Shown here: piece after piece, positions 53,942-62,604 of the stretch | How positions within the stretch are numbered: position 1 is the first letter of the stretch | How the letters are laid out: the number at the start of each line of letters is the position of its first letter | DNA from: Pseudomonas sp. FP453 | GTDB lineage: Bacteria > Pseudomonadota > Gammaproteobacteria > Pseudomonadales > Pseudomonadaceae | Direction of reading: 5' to 3' | Assembly (NCBI RefSeq): GCF_030687495.1 | Contig: NZ_CP117435.1 | Coordinates: 1,054,001 to 1,118,000, forward strand | DNA length: 64,000 nt | Notes under the pieces: model-generated | Database searches by the model: none | Told to the model about the DNA's origin: nothing | What the model saw: the letters and a program-made list of their open reading frames with translations, nothing else | Program-made: the position numbers and the translations under genes

Positions 53942-54685
53942 CTACGCCGCCCTCAACGAAATAAACGCATAATTCGCCGGCACCTCAGTGGCAATCTGTG
54001 CCCCCGCGTCCAACAGCTGTCCGGCAATATCCACCCCAGACACATGAAACACCCACTCATTGGCTACCGACGGCCGCTCGACCGCCAATTCAATCGCCTG
54101 GGCAAATGCCCCCATGTCCGGCAGGTACGCGGTAAACCCGTCGCCCTTGAGCGCCGTGGTCCGGATACCCAGCAAGGCACACACGGTTTCCTTGGTCTGC
54201 ACGTCGTCGCGGTCGGCCTGGCGTGAGCGGTTGATCAACGCCGCCAGCTGCGGGTCTGCCAGCTCGCCGCCGACGATCAACGCCGGGCCTTGTTCCCACG
54301 ATTCGGGCGGGCAGTCCTTGGCGCCAGGGTTCAAGGGAATGTGCGGGTTGATTTCCATCGGATAGATCCGGCACACCAACGGCCGCCGCTCGTAGATGCG
54401 ACACAGGTTGTCTTCGTCAAGATTCCGGCAGCGCCCGGCGTTGTAGGCGGCAAAGGTGATTGCCACAAACGCCTCGATGTTGCCGCTGGGCACCACCACC
54501 GAACGGCGCTCGGCATGCTCGCGTTGTTGCACGGGCAGGCCCAGGCCGTTGGCCAGGAAACCTTCTACCAGAACGATGACATTGCCGCCGTCCGCCGCCC
54601 ACATGCGGGCTTCGTCGAGGGTCAGGGGGACGTGGTGGTCGGTGCAGCACTTGCCGCAACCGACGCAGGAAAAGTGGGTGTTCAT
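53942..54685 (-). CDS. YkgJ family cysteine cluster protein (Fe-S or zinc)
   Basis: A 247-residue cytoplasmic protein with the N-terminal cluster FSCVGCGKCCTDHH (residues 5-18) and further cysteines in CRNLDEDNLCRIYERRPLVCRIYP near residue 82, the standard YkgJ arrangement for binding a metal cluster. Function of the family is unknown. A C-terminal extension of about 110 residues is present beyond the cluster domain. Its stop is eight bases from a REP palindrome. Confidence 0.87.
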   Translation of the reverse strand: MNTHFSCVGCGKCCTDHHVPLTLDEARMWAADGGNVIVLVEGFLANGLGLPVQQREHAERRSVVVPSGNIEAFVAITFAAYNAGRCRNLDEDNLCRIYERRPLVCRIYPMEINPHIPLNPGAKDCPPESWEQGPALIVGGELADPQLAALINRSRQADRDDVQTKETVCALLGIRTTALKGDGFTAYLPDMGAFAQAIELAVERPSVANEWVFHVSGVDIAGQLLDAGAQIATEVPANYAFISLRAA

Positions 54686-54793
54686 GGCGGATCTGTCACC
54701 AGGCTAGGTCAGAGGGCTCGCTTGAACGGTGACGGGTTTTTACCTCTGTTCACCGTATTGCCACTCTGGAAGCAAGTTGTGCGCCAGTGCCTG

Positions 54794-55276
54794 TCAGTCT
54801 TCTGCGACTGCATCACGTAATACAAACTTCATGTCTGCACTTTCGTAGAGCTTGCGTGCGCGCAGGTTGCTCTCCAGCACCTTGAGGTCCACATAGGGTT
54901 CGCCGCGCTGCTTGAACACCTGGAAGCTGTGCAGCAACAACGCGCGGCCCAGCCCCTGGCCCTGGGCGCATGGGTGTACGGAGAGGTTCTTGATAAAGGC
55001 GCTGGTCCAGCATTGCGCCACGCCAAGAATACCCTCGGCGTTGCTGGCGACCAGGCACAGCGTGGGGTCGAACTCGGCATCGCTGACGAACTACTGGCGC
55101 CATTCCTCCAGGCTTGGCACGCGGCCGCCGCCCTGGTCCTGGGTCATGCGCAACACCGCATGAATGGCCGGGGCCAGCTCGTCGCGGTAATGATCCAACT
55201 GCGTGCCCGCCGGCCATTGCGGCGCGGGCAGGCTGGCGGTGAGATCGCGGCGCAGCAGTTGGAAGTATTCGCTCAC
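54794..55276 (-). pseudogene. GNAT N-acetyltransferase interrupted by an in-frame TAG
   Basis: Read through a single TAG at 55093-55091, this span gives a 160-residue GNAT acetyltransferase: N-terminal part SEYFQLLRRDLTASLPAP...SLEEWRQ, then after the stop FVSDAEFDPTLCLVASNAEG, and the acetyl-CoA-binding block [25 protein letters not shown]. The frame does not shift; only the TAG breaks it, for which TGG would need one base change. GTG 55276 overlaps the cheV stop (GTGA), so the gene once was, or still is, co-translated with cheV. It may be a true nonsense mutation or a base-call error, given the many indels in this sequence. Confidence 0.78.
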
Positions 55277-56175
55277 AGGCCTTTTTGCGCCACCGTTTGC
55301 GCGGCCACCACCAGGCACTTGGTCAACTCGGGCGACGAGAATTTCGTCAGCACCGAATCGGCACCGGCCAGGCGGGCCTTTTCGCTGTTCATCGCGCTGT
55401 CCAGGGAGGTGTGCAGCAGCACGTAGAGGTCCTTGAAGTCCGGGGTTTCGCGCAGGGTGCGGGTGAGGGCATAGCCGTCCATCTCGGACATCTCGATATC
55501 CGACACCACCACGTTGATCTGCTCGGCCGTGCCTTGCAGCTCCAGCAGCACGTCGATGGCTTCCTTGGCGCTGCGCGCGGTGTGGCAGGTGAGGCCGAGG
55601 TTGCGCAAGGTATGCACCGATTGCTGCAACGCCACCTGGCTGTCGTCCACCACCAGAATGCGCGCATTGCCCAGCACTTCGGCTTCTTCCATGGTCAGGT
55701 CGGTCGGCGCGGCTTCGATCGGCGCCGGGGCGATGCCGTGGATGACTTTCTCGATATCCAGCACCTGCACCAGGGCGCCTTCCACCTCGGTCACCCCGGT
55801 GATAAACGCGCGGTTGCCGCCAGAGCCATAGGGCGGCGGGCGGATGTCGGTGGTCAGGCAATGCACGATCTTGCTCACCGCCTGCACATGCAGGCCCTGC
55901 TTGGAACGGCTCACATCGGTGACGATCAGGCAGCCACCGTTCGGGTCCTGCAGGGGCATTTCGCCGAGGGCACGGCTGAGGTCGATCACCGACAGCGAAG
56001 CACCGCGCAGAATGGCGATGCCTTTGACGTGGGGGTGCGACTCCGGCAGCTTGGTCAGCGGCGGGCAGGGGATGATTTCGCTGACTTTCAGCAGGTTGAT
56101 CGCCATCAGCTTGCCACTGCGCAAGGTAAAGAGCAGAAGCGAGAGTGAATCTGCGCGGGCTTTGGTGGTGGACAT
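55273..56175 (-). CDS. cheV: Chemotaxis protein CheV (CheW-receiver fusion)
   Basis: A 300-residue coupling protein. The N-terminal CheW-like domain (residues 9-150, LLFTLRSGKLMAINLLKVSEII, FITGVTEVEGALVQVLDIEKV) is joined to a receiver domain (residues 172-295) with ILVVDDSQ, phospho-acceptor Asp in VVVSDIEMSEMDGYAL and the conserved Lys in VLTKFSS. It links receptors to CheA and adapts by phosphorylation. AGAAGG precedes the ATG. A FliA-type promoter lies about 40 bases upstream, placing it in the flagellar and chemotaxis regulon. Confidence 0.93.
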   Translation of the reverse strand: MSTTKARADSLSLLLFTLRSGKLMAINLLKVSEIIPCPPLTKLPESHPHVKGIAILRGASLSVIDLSRALGEMPLQDPNGGCLIVTDVSRSKQGLHVQAVSKIVHCLTTDIRPPPYGSGGNRAFITGVTEVEGALVQVLDIEKVIHGIAPAPIEAAPTDLTMEEAEVLGNARILVVDDSQVALQQSVHTLRNLGLTCHTARSAKEAIDVLLELQGTAEQINVVVSDIEMSEMDGYALTRTLRETPDFKDLYVLLHTSLDSAMNSEKARLAGADSVLTKFSSPELTKCLVVAAQTVAQKGL

Positions 56176-56214
56176 AAAAACCTTCTGTGGATCAGGGATG
56201 ACATCTATGGAAGG

Positions 56215-56241
56215 TTATCGACTTGAGGACGCCAGGCTTTA
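56215..56241 (-). promoter_or_regulatory. Sigma-28 (FliA) promoter of cheV
   Basis: On the minus strand TAAAGCCT (56241-56234), then 11 bases, then GTCGATAA (56222-56215). The consensus is TAAAGTTT-N11-GCCGATAA, so 13 of 16 positions match with exact spacing. Transcription would begin near 56208, giving a leader of about 33 bases before the cheV ATG. Confidence 0.78.
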
Positions 56242-56270
56242 ACCGGGTTTTGTGTCGGACTCGGTCTAAT

Positions 56271-56355
56271 GTGGGAGCTGGCTTGCCTGCGATGGCATCA
56301 CCTCGGTGCAACTGTAAGACCGAGTCGCCTGCATCGCAGGCAAGCCAGCTCCCAC
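56271..56355. repeat. REPIN 8
   Basis: Inverted arms GTGGGAGCTGGCTTGCCTGC and GCAGGCAAGCCAGCTCCCAC, with inner ATGGCATCACCTCGGT/ACCGAG... symmetry, between the hydroxyacid dehydrogenase stop and the cheV promoter. Confidence 0.88.
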
Positions 56356-56383
56356 AGAAGCACCAGCCCACCGTGGTGAGATT

Positions 56384-57358
56384 TCAGCCCTTCCAGACTT
56401 GCGGGTTCACCAGATCCTGTGGACGCTGGCCCAGTAGGGCACTGCGCAGGTTCTCCAGGGCACGATTGGCCATGGCCTCACGGGTTTCATGGGTCGCCGA
56501 GCCGATATGCGGCAAGGTCACCGCATTGCTCAGCTGGAACAGCGGCGACTCCGCCAACGGCTCCTGCTCATACACATCCAGCCCCGCCCCGCGAATCCGC
56601 TGGGTTTGCAGCGCTTCGATCAGCGCCGGTTCATCCACCACCGGGCCACGGGAGATGTTGATCAGGATCGCGCTGGATTTCATCAGGCCCAGCTCGCGGG
56701 TGCTGATCAGGTGGCGGGTCTTGTCGCTCAATGGCACCACCAGGCACACAAAGTCTGCTTCGGCGAGCAATTGGTCGAGGCTGCGGAACTGTGCGCCCAG
56801 CTCCTGTTCCAGCGCCGGCTTGCGGCTGTTGCCGCTGTAGAGGATCGGCATGTTGAACCCCAGGCGCCCGCGGCGGGCCACGGCCGCGCCGATATTGCCC
56901 ATGCCGACGATGCCCAGGGTCTTGCCGTGTACATCACAACCGAACAACGGCGCGCCGACGCTGGCTTTCCACTGGCCGGCCTTGGTCCAGGCGTCGAGTT
57001 CGGCGACGCGGCGGGCGCTGCTCATCAGCAGGGCGAACGCCAGGTCGGCGGTGCTTTCGGTGAGCACGTCAGGGGTGTTGGTGAGCATGATCCCGCGCTC
57101 AGTGAAGTAGGGCACGTCGTAGTTGTCGTAGCCCACCGACACACTGGACACCACTTCCAGCTCTCTCGCGCCTTGCAACTGCTCGCGGCCCAGCTTGCGG
57201 CCCACGCCGATCAGGCCATGGGCGTGGGGCAGGGCTTCATTGAACTGCGCGTTGATATCACCCAGCTTGGGGTTGGGCGCGATCACCTCGAAATCCTCTT
57301 GCAGGCGTTCGATCATGGGCGGGGTGATGCGGCTGAAGGCGAGGACAGTCTTTTTCAT
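56384..57358 (-). CDS. 2-hydroxyacid dehydrogenase (GhrB/TkrA-like glyoxylate/2-ketogluconate reductase)
   Basis: A 324-residue NAD(P)H-dependent reductase of the D-2-hydroxyacid dehydrogenase family. The cofactor loop GIVGMGNIGAAVARR is near residue 148, followed by YSGNSRKPALEQELG; catalytic Arg is in NISRGPVVDE, Glu in VYEQEPL and His in PHIGSATHETR. The pattern and length match E. coli GhrB (TkrA), which reduces glyoxylate, hydroxypyruvate and 2-ketogluconate. It differs clearly from the dehydrogenase at 5663-6628. The frame opens at ATG 57373, but the second ATG, 57358, gives the family start MKKTVLAFSR. Confidence 0.86.
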   Translation of the reverse strand: MKKTVLAFSRITPPMIERLQEDFEVIAPNPKLGDINAQFNEALPHAHGLIGVGRKLGREQLQGARELEVVSSVSVGYDNYDVPYFTERGIMLTNTPDVLTESTADLAFALLMSSARRVAELDAWTKAGQWKASVGAPLFGCDVHGKTLGIVGMGNIGAAVARRGRLGFNMPILYSGNSRKPALEQELGAQFRSLDQLLAEADFVCLVVPLSDKTRHLISTRELGLMKSSAILINISRGPVVDEPALIEALQTQRIRGAGLDVYEQEPLAESPLFQLSNAVTLPHIGSATHETREAMANRALENLRSALLGQRPQDLVNPQVWKG

Positions 57359-57458
57359 TGCAGGCGGGCTCATCGACTACGGGAGAATGCCAAGCACGCT
57401 AACATTCCTGCCCAGACTTGTCAGGACACCACCCAGCTAAAGTGAGCAGCGGACCCCT

Positions 57459-57527
57459 GTGGGAGCTGGCTTGCCTGCGATAGCGGTTTGCCTGATACAC
57501 CGCTATCGCAGGCAAGCCAGCTCCCAC
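57459..57527. repeat. REPIN 9, perfect 29-bp inverted repeat
   Basis: GTGGGAGCTGGCTTGCCTGC...GATAGCGGT on the left is mirrored exactly on the right, with an 11-base centre. It is the shortest and most symmetrical copy in the window, between the reductase gene start and the LysR gene stop. Confidence 0.9.
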
Positions 57528-57553
57528 AGTTGATCTCGGGTGGCTGGCAGGAA

Positions 57554-58522
57554 TCAGTTCGCCAGGCGTACGCCGCCAACGCTTCCGCTCAATTCATACG
57601 CCGCCAACTCCGCCTGATGCGCCGCGAGAATCTCCGGCAACGACCCGCGCAGGTATTCCACCCACGTCTTGATCTTCGCATCCAGGTACTGGCGTGACGG
57701 GTAGATGGCGTACAGGTTCAGCTCCTGCGAGCGGTACGTCGGCATCACCCGCACCAGGGTGCCGTTGCGCAGGCCTTCAATCGCGGCATACACCGGCAAC
57801 AGGCCGACACCCATGCCGCTGGTGATCGCGGTTTTCATCGCGTCGGCCGAGTTGACCAGGAACGGCGAGCTGTTGATGGCCACGCTTTCCTGGCCTTCGG
57901 GGCCGTTGAAGGTCCACTTGTCCAGCTGGATCACCGGGCTGACCAGGCGCAGGCAGGCGTGGTTGAGCAAGTCAGTGGGGCGTTGCGCGCAGCCCTTGGC
58001 CTTGACGTAATCCGGCGAGGCGCAGGCGATGCTGTAGGTGATGCCCAGGCGTTGGGAGACGAAACCCGAGTCCGGCAGCTCGCTGGCCAGCACGATGGAC
58101 ACGTCGTAGCCCTCGTCGAGCAGGTCCGGCACGCGGTTGGCCAGGGTCAGGTCGAAGGTCACGTCCGGGTGGGTGCGGCGGTAGCGGGCGATGGCGTCAA
58201 TCACGAAGTGCTGGCCGATGCCGGTCATGGTGTGCACTTTCAACTGCCCGGCGGGGCGCGCGTGGGCGTCGCTGGCTTCGGCTTCAGCTTCTTCGACGTA
58301 GGCCAGGATCTGTTCGCAGCGCAGCAAATAGCGTTTACCGGCTTCGGTCAGCGCGATGCGGCGGGTGGTGCGGTTGAGCAAGCGGGTTTGCAGGTGGGCC
58401 TCAAGGTTCGAGACCGCGCGCGAGACGTTGGCTGTGGTGGTGTCCAGTTGCGCGGCGGCGGCGGTGAAGCTGCCGGCTTCGGCCACGCAACTGAACGCGC
58501 GCATGTTTTGCAAAGTGTCCAT
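57554..58522 (-). CDS. LysR family transcriptional regulator
   Basis: A 322-residue regulator. The N-terminal winged helix (residues 5-64) shows MRAFSCVAEAGSFTAAAAQLDTTTANVSRAVSNLEAHLQTRLLNRTTRRIALT, and the C-terminal effector-binding domain is of type 2 periplasmic fold. It is transcribed divergently from the AaeB-like efflux operon with 182 bases between start codons, so it is the likely regulator of that operon, as AaeR is for aaeXAB; effector unknown, aromatic acids being a guess from the E. coli case. Confidence 0.9.
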   Translation of the reverse strand: MDTLQNMRAFSCVAEAGSFTAAAAQLDTTTANVSRAVSNLEAHLQTRLLNRTTRRIALTEAGKRYLLRCEQILAYVEEAEAEASDAHARPAGQLKVHTMTGIGQHFVIDAIARYRRTHPDVTFDLTLANRVPDLLDEGYDVSIVLASELPDSGFVSQRLGITYSIACASPDYVKAKGCAQRPTDLLNHACLRLVSPVIQLDKWTFNGPEGQESVAINSSPFLVNSADAMKTAITSGMGVGLLPVYAAIEGLRNGTLVRVMPTYRSQELNLYAIYPSRQYLDAKIKTWVEYLRGSLPEILAAHQAELAAYELSGSVGGVRLAN

Positions 58523-58704
58523 GGGGTGTTCTCAAGGGAGATAGCAAATTGTGACAGAAAGTTACGCCGTCCAGTGATCCCTACCAACGGATTATCGCTT
58601 GAACGGTAACAAAGATTCACAGGAATGCCAGCTTATCGTCCTTCATGCCGCCGCCTAGAATTGCGCCACCTACCCCGCAACACCACCTCAGGAATTCGTT
58701 CGCC

Positions 58705-60216
58705 GTGCCGCGTCGCATCAGCAGAGAGCTGAAGACTCTCAGTGTTTGGGCTTTATCGTTAGCAATCAGCGGCTGCATCGGAACCGGAGGAATTGCCCCC
58801 CAAGGCCAGGCCCTCAGCGCCAATACCCTGGCCACCGACGAAGCGATCCAGAGCGCCGCCCAGGACGCCCATTGGCCCACCGCCCAATGGTGGCAAGCCT
58901 ACGGCGACCCGCAACTCAACCATTGGGTGGCCCTCGCCACGCACAACAGCCCGAGCATGGCCATGGCCGCCGCGCGTGTGCGTGAAGCACGGGCCATGGC
59001 CGGGATTGCCGAATCGGCCGAGTCGTTGCAGATCAACAGCGACACCACCCTCAAGCGCCACAACTGGCCGAAGGATCAGTTCTACGGCCCCGGCGAGTTG
59101 AGCGGTGCCAACACCTGGGACAACAATTCATCCCTGGGCCTGAGCTATGCCCTCGACCTGTGGGGCCGCGAAAGCAACACCAGCGAACGCGCCGTGGACC
59201 TGGCCCACATGAGTGCTGCCGAAGCCCGCCAGGCCCAGCTCGAACTGCAAAACAACGTGGTCCGCGCCTATATCCAGCTGTCGTTGCACTACGCCAACCG
59301 CGACATCGTTGCGGCCACCCTGGCCCAGCAACAGCAGATCCTGGACCTGGCCAACAAACGCCTGGATGCCGGGATCGGCACGCACTTCGACGTCAGCCAG
59401 GCCGAAACCCCGTTGCCGGAAACCCATCGCCAACTGGACGCCCTCGACGAAGAAATCGCCCTGAGCCGCAACCAGCTCGCGGCCTTGGCGGGCAAAGGCC
59501 CGGGGGAGGGCGCGCAGTTGCAGCGGCCGAGCCTGGCCCTGGCCGCGCCGCTGAAACTGCCATCGAGCCTGCCCGCGCAATTGCTCGGCCAGCGGCCGGA
59601 CGTGGTCGCCAGTCGCTGGCAGGTCGCGGCCCAGGCCCGTGGCATTGATGTGGCCCACGCCGGCTTTTACCCCAACGTCGACCTGGTCGGTAGCCTCGGC
59701 TACATGGCCACCGGCGGCGGCATGCTGGAGTTTCTCGCCGGCAAGAAATTCAACTACAACGTCGGCCCGGCGATCACCTTGCCGATCTTCGATGGCGGGC
59801 GTTTGCGTGCCGAGTTGGGCGAAGCCAGCGCGGGCTACGACATCGCCGTGGCCCGGTACAACCAGACCCTGGTCAATGCACTCAAGGGCATCAGCGACCA
59901 ATTGATCCGCCGCGAGTCCATGGACAAGCAACAAGGCTTCGCCGCGCAATCGGTGGCCTCGGCGCAGAAAACCTACGACATCGCGATGATCGCCTACCAG
60001 CGCGGCCTTACCGATTACCTCAATGTGCTCAACGCGCAGACCTTGCTGTTTCACCAGCAGCAGATCGCGCAACAAGTCCAGGCCGCGCGCCTGACGGCCC
60101 ATGCCGAACTGGTCACTGCCTTGGGTGGCGGCCTCGGTGCCGGCGACGATGTGCCCGAGGATGCCAAGACCCTCCCGAGCAAGACCCCGGCGGCCCTCGC
60201 CGTGTTTGATCACTGA
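58705..60216 (+). CDS. Efflux outer-membrane factor (NodT/OprM family lipoprotein)
   Basis: A 503-residue TolC-like channel protein. The lipobox ISGC follows the signal sequence (residues 1-20, LKTLSVWALSLAISGC) and two repeats with long helices each end in NodT-type blocks: LSYALDLWGRESNT, RRQLDALDEEIALSRNQLAALAG, LLGQRPDVVASRWQ and GPAITLPIFDGGRLRAEL. The frame opens at 58645, but GTG 58705 with AGGAA upstream fits the lipoprotein start. It is the first gene of a four-gene operon with FUSC, DUF1656 and HlyD-type genes. The aaeXAB operon of E. coli lacks such a gene. Confidence 0.88.
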   Translation: MPRRISRELKTLSVWALSLAISGCIGTGGIAPQGQALSANTLATDEAIQSAAQDAHWPTAQWWQAYGDPQLNHWVALATHNSPSMAMAAARVREARAMAGIAESAESLQINSDTTLKRHNWPKDQFYGPGELSGANTWDNNSSLGLSYALDLWGRESNTSERAVDLAHMSAAEARQAQLELQNNVVRAYIQLSLHYANRDIVAATLAQQQQILDLANKRLDAGIGTHFDVSQAETPLPETHRQLDALDEEIALSRNQLAALAGKGPGEGAQLQRPSLALAAPLKLPSSLPAQLLGQRPDVVASRWQVAAQARGIDVAHAGFYPNVDLVGSLGYMATGGGMLEFLAGKKFNYNVGPAITLPIFDGGRLRAELGEASAGYDIAVARYNQTLVNALKGISDQLIRRESMDKQQGFAAQSVASAQKTYDIAMIAYQRGLTDYLNVLNAQTLLFHQQQIAQQVQAARLTAHAELVTALGGGLGAGDDVPEDAKTLPSKTPAALAVFDH

Positions 60217-60226
60217 GTAGGATTGA

Positions 60227-62404
60227 ATGACTCCCTTGCCTGCACCGCTGCGCTGGTTGCACGCCCTTGAGTGGCGCCGCGGTTTCTTCGACTGGGCACG
60301 CAGCGACGGCGTGACCTGGGTGTATATCTTCAAGGTGCTGATCGCCGCGTTCCTCACGCTGTGGCTGGCCATGCGCCTGGAACTGCCGCAACCGCGCACC
60401 GCGATGATCACCGTGTTTATCGTGATGCAACCACAGAGCGGCCAGGTGTTTGCCAAGAGCTTCTATCGCTTCCTCGGCACCCTGGCAGGGTCGGCGGTGA
60501 TGGTGTTGTTGATCGCCTTGTTTGCGCAGAACACCGAGTTGTTCCTCGGCGCCTTGGCGATCTGGGTGGGCGTCTGCACGGCGGGCGCGACCCGCAACCG
60601 CAACTTTCGCGCCTATGGTTTTGTGTTGGCCGGCTACACCGCGGCGATGGTGGGATTACCCGCGCTGGCACACCCGGACGGCGCCTTCATGGCGGCGGTG
60701 TGGCGGGTGCTGGAAATCTCCCTGGGGATTCTGTGCTCCACCTTGGTCAGCGCCGCGATCCTGCCGCAGACCTCCAGCGCCGCCATGCGCAACGCCTTGT
60801 ACCAGCGCTTCGGCGTGTTCGCGCTGTTTGTCACCGATGGTTTGCGTGGGCGCAGCCAGCGGGACGGGTTCGAGGCCAGCAACGTGCGCTTTATCGCCGA
60901 AGCCGTGGGCCTGGAAGGGCTGCGCAGCCTCACCGTGTTTGAAGACCCGCACATGCGTCGGCGCAACGGTCGGCTCAGTCGCCTCAACAGCGAATTCATG
61001 AGCATCACCACGCGCTTCAACGCCTTGCACCAGTTGCTCGAACGGCTGCGCACGGATGCGGCCGATCACGTGGTCGCGGCGATCAAGCCGGGCCTGCACG
61101 ACCTTGCCGAAGTGCTCGACGGTTTCTCCGGCCGCGCCCTCACCAGCCCGGATGCGGCTCGGTTGGTGGCGCAACTCGCCGCCTACAAGGACGACTTGCC
61201 CGCCAAGGTGCGCAGCCTGCGGGCGGCATTCCAGGAAGGCGAGCCCACCGAGGCCGAGCAGCTGGATTTCCATACGGCCTACGAGCTGCTTTACCGCTTC
61301 GTCGACGACCTGCACAACTACGCGCTGACCCACGCGTCCCTGGCCGACCACAGTCATGAACGGGAAGATTGGCACGAAGCGTTCACGCCAAAAACCAACT
61401 GGCTGGCCTGCGCCGCCTCGGGGATTCGCGCGTCGTTCATCCTGGTCGTGCTCGGCAGCTACTGGGTGGCCACCGCCTGGCCGAGCGGCGCGACCATGAC
61501 CCTGATCGCTGCGGCCACGGTCGGCCTGTCCGCCGCCACGCCCAACCCCAAGCGCATGGCGTTCCAGATGGCCTGCGGCACCTTGATCGGTGCGCTGGTG
61601 GGCTTTGTCGAAATGTTCTTCGTGTTCCCCTGGATCGACGGCTTCCCGCTGCTGTGCGTGATGCTCGCACCGGTGATCATCCTTGGCGCCTTCCTCGCCT
61701 CACGTCCGCAATACGCCGGGGTGGGCGTCGGCCTGCTGATCTTCTTCAGCACCGGCTCGGTGCCGGACAACCTCACGGTCTACAACCCCTACACCTTTAT
61801 CAACGACTACATCGCGATGATCATCGGCATGCTCGTCTGCGCGGCGGCGGGGGCGATCATCCTGCCGCCCAACAGCCGCTGGCTGTGGCGCCGCCTGGAG
61901 CAGGACCTGCGCGAGCAAGTGGTGTATGCCATCAGCGGCAAGCTCAAGGGCCTGGCGTCGAGTTTCGAAAGCCGCACCCGTGACCTGCTGCACCAGGCCT
62001 ACGGCCTCGCCGTCGGCCAGCCGCAAGTGCAGCGCGACCTGCTGCGCTGGATGTTCGTGGTGCTGGAAGTCGGCCACGCGATCATCGAGTTGCGCAAGGA
62101 ACAGGCGATTTTGCCGGTGCACCCGGCCTACGCCGAATCACAGCCATGGCGCCAGGCGATCCGCGTGATGGGCCGCTCGCTGGTGCGCCTGTTTTTGCAA
62201 CCGAGCGCGAGCAACCTGGAGCGCAACCTGATCGCCGTGGACCATGCGATCAGCCGCGTGCAGGCCACCGACGAACCCTTCGCCCCGCACTTCGACACCT
62301 CGGCCCTGCGCCGGGTGAAAAGCTACCTGCACTTTATCCGCACCTCGCTGCTGGACCCGCAATCGCCCCTCGCTGCCTTGAAAGGAGCCGCGCATGCCGC
62401 GTGA
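60227..62404 (+). CDS. FUSC family inner-membrane transporter (AaeB-like)
   Basis: A 725-residue protein with two hydrophobic blocks, each of about five or six helices (residues 35-180 and 395-540), separated by a long hydrophilic helical domain, the FUSC layout. PRTAMITVFIVMQPQSGQVFAKSFYR near residue 54 and TPNPKRMAFQMACGTLIGALVGF near residue 440 are the repeated signatures. E. coli AaeB exports aromatic carboxylic acids such as p-hydroxybenzoate with adaptor AaeA. The gene lies 11 bases after the outer-membrane factor and overlaps the DUF1656 gene by eleven bases. Confidence 0.9.
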   Translation: MTPLPAPLRWLHALEWRRGFFDWARSDGVTWVYIFKVLIAAFLTLWLAMRLELPQPRTAMITVFIVMQPQSGQVFAKSFYRFLGTLAGSAVMVLLIALFAQNTELFLGALAIWVGVCTAGATRNRNFRAYGFVLAGYTAAMVGLPALAHPDGAFMAAVWRVLEISLGILCSTLVSAAILPQTSSAAMRNALYQRFGVFALFVTDGLRGRSQRDGFEASNVRFIAEAVGLEGLRSLTVFEDPHMRRRNGRLSRLNSEFMSITTRFNALHQLLERLRTDAADHVVAAIKPGLHDLAEVLDGFSGRALTSPDAARLVAQLAAYKDDLPAKVRSLRAAFQEGEPTEAEQLDFHTAYELLYRFVDDLHNYALTHASLADHSHEREDWHEAFTPKTNWLACAASGIRASFILVVLGSYWVATAWPSGATMTLIAAATVGLSAATPNPKRMAFQMACGTLIGALVGFVEMFFVFPWIDGFPLLCVMLAPVIILGAFLASRPQYAGVGVGLLIFFSTGSVPDNLTVYNPYTFINDYIAMIIGMLVCAAAGAIILPPNSRWLWRRLEQDLREQVVYAISGKLKGLASSFESRTRDLLHQAYGLAVGQPQVQRDLLRWMFVVLEVGHAIIELRKEQAILPVHPAYAESQPWRQAIRVMGRSLVRLFLQPSASNLERNLIAVDHAISRVQATDEPFAPHFDTSALRRVKSYLHFIRTSLLDPQSPLAALKGAAHAA

Positions 62405-62594
62405 AATCGCGTTCCACGGTATCTACATGCCGACCATGACCCTGATGTTCCTGATCGCGGCCGTCCTGGCCTGGGCCCTGGACCGCTTCCTGGCCGGGTT
62501 CGACCTGTACCGTTTTTTCTGGCACCCGGCGTTGCTGCGCCTGAGCCTGTTCGTTTGCCTGTTCGGCGCCCTGGCGCTGACCGTCTACCGTTGA
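62394..62594 (+). CDS. DUF1656 domain-containing small membrane protein (AaeX-like)
   Basis: A 66-residue protein with two membrane helices (MTLMFLIAAVLAWALDRF and LLRLSLFVCLFGALALTVY). It begins MPREIAFHGIYMPTMTLMF, the DUF1656 opening. The family always sits between a FUSC and an HlyD-type gene; its role is not known, but may be to complete the pump in the membrane. It overlaps the FUSC gene and is 10 bases before the adaptor gene. Confidence 0.9.
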   Translation: MPREIAFHGIYMPTMTLMFLIAAVLAWALDRFLAGFDLYRFFWHPALLRLSLFVCLFGALALTVYR

Positions 62595-62604
62595 GAATGC
62601 CCTG

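Noticed and set aside
58561..58612. GTTACGCCGT and ACGGTAAC as a LysR operator between the divergent genes
   Set aside because: The halves are about 40 bases apart and imperfect; no T-N11-A core fits well, so I do not list it as a site.
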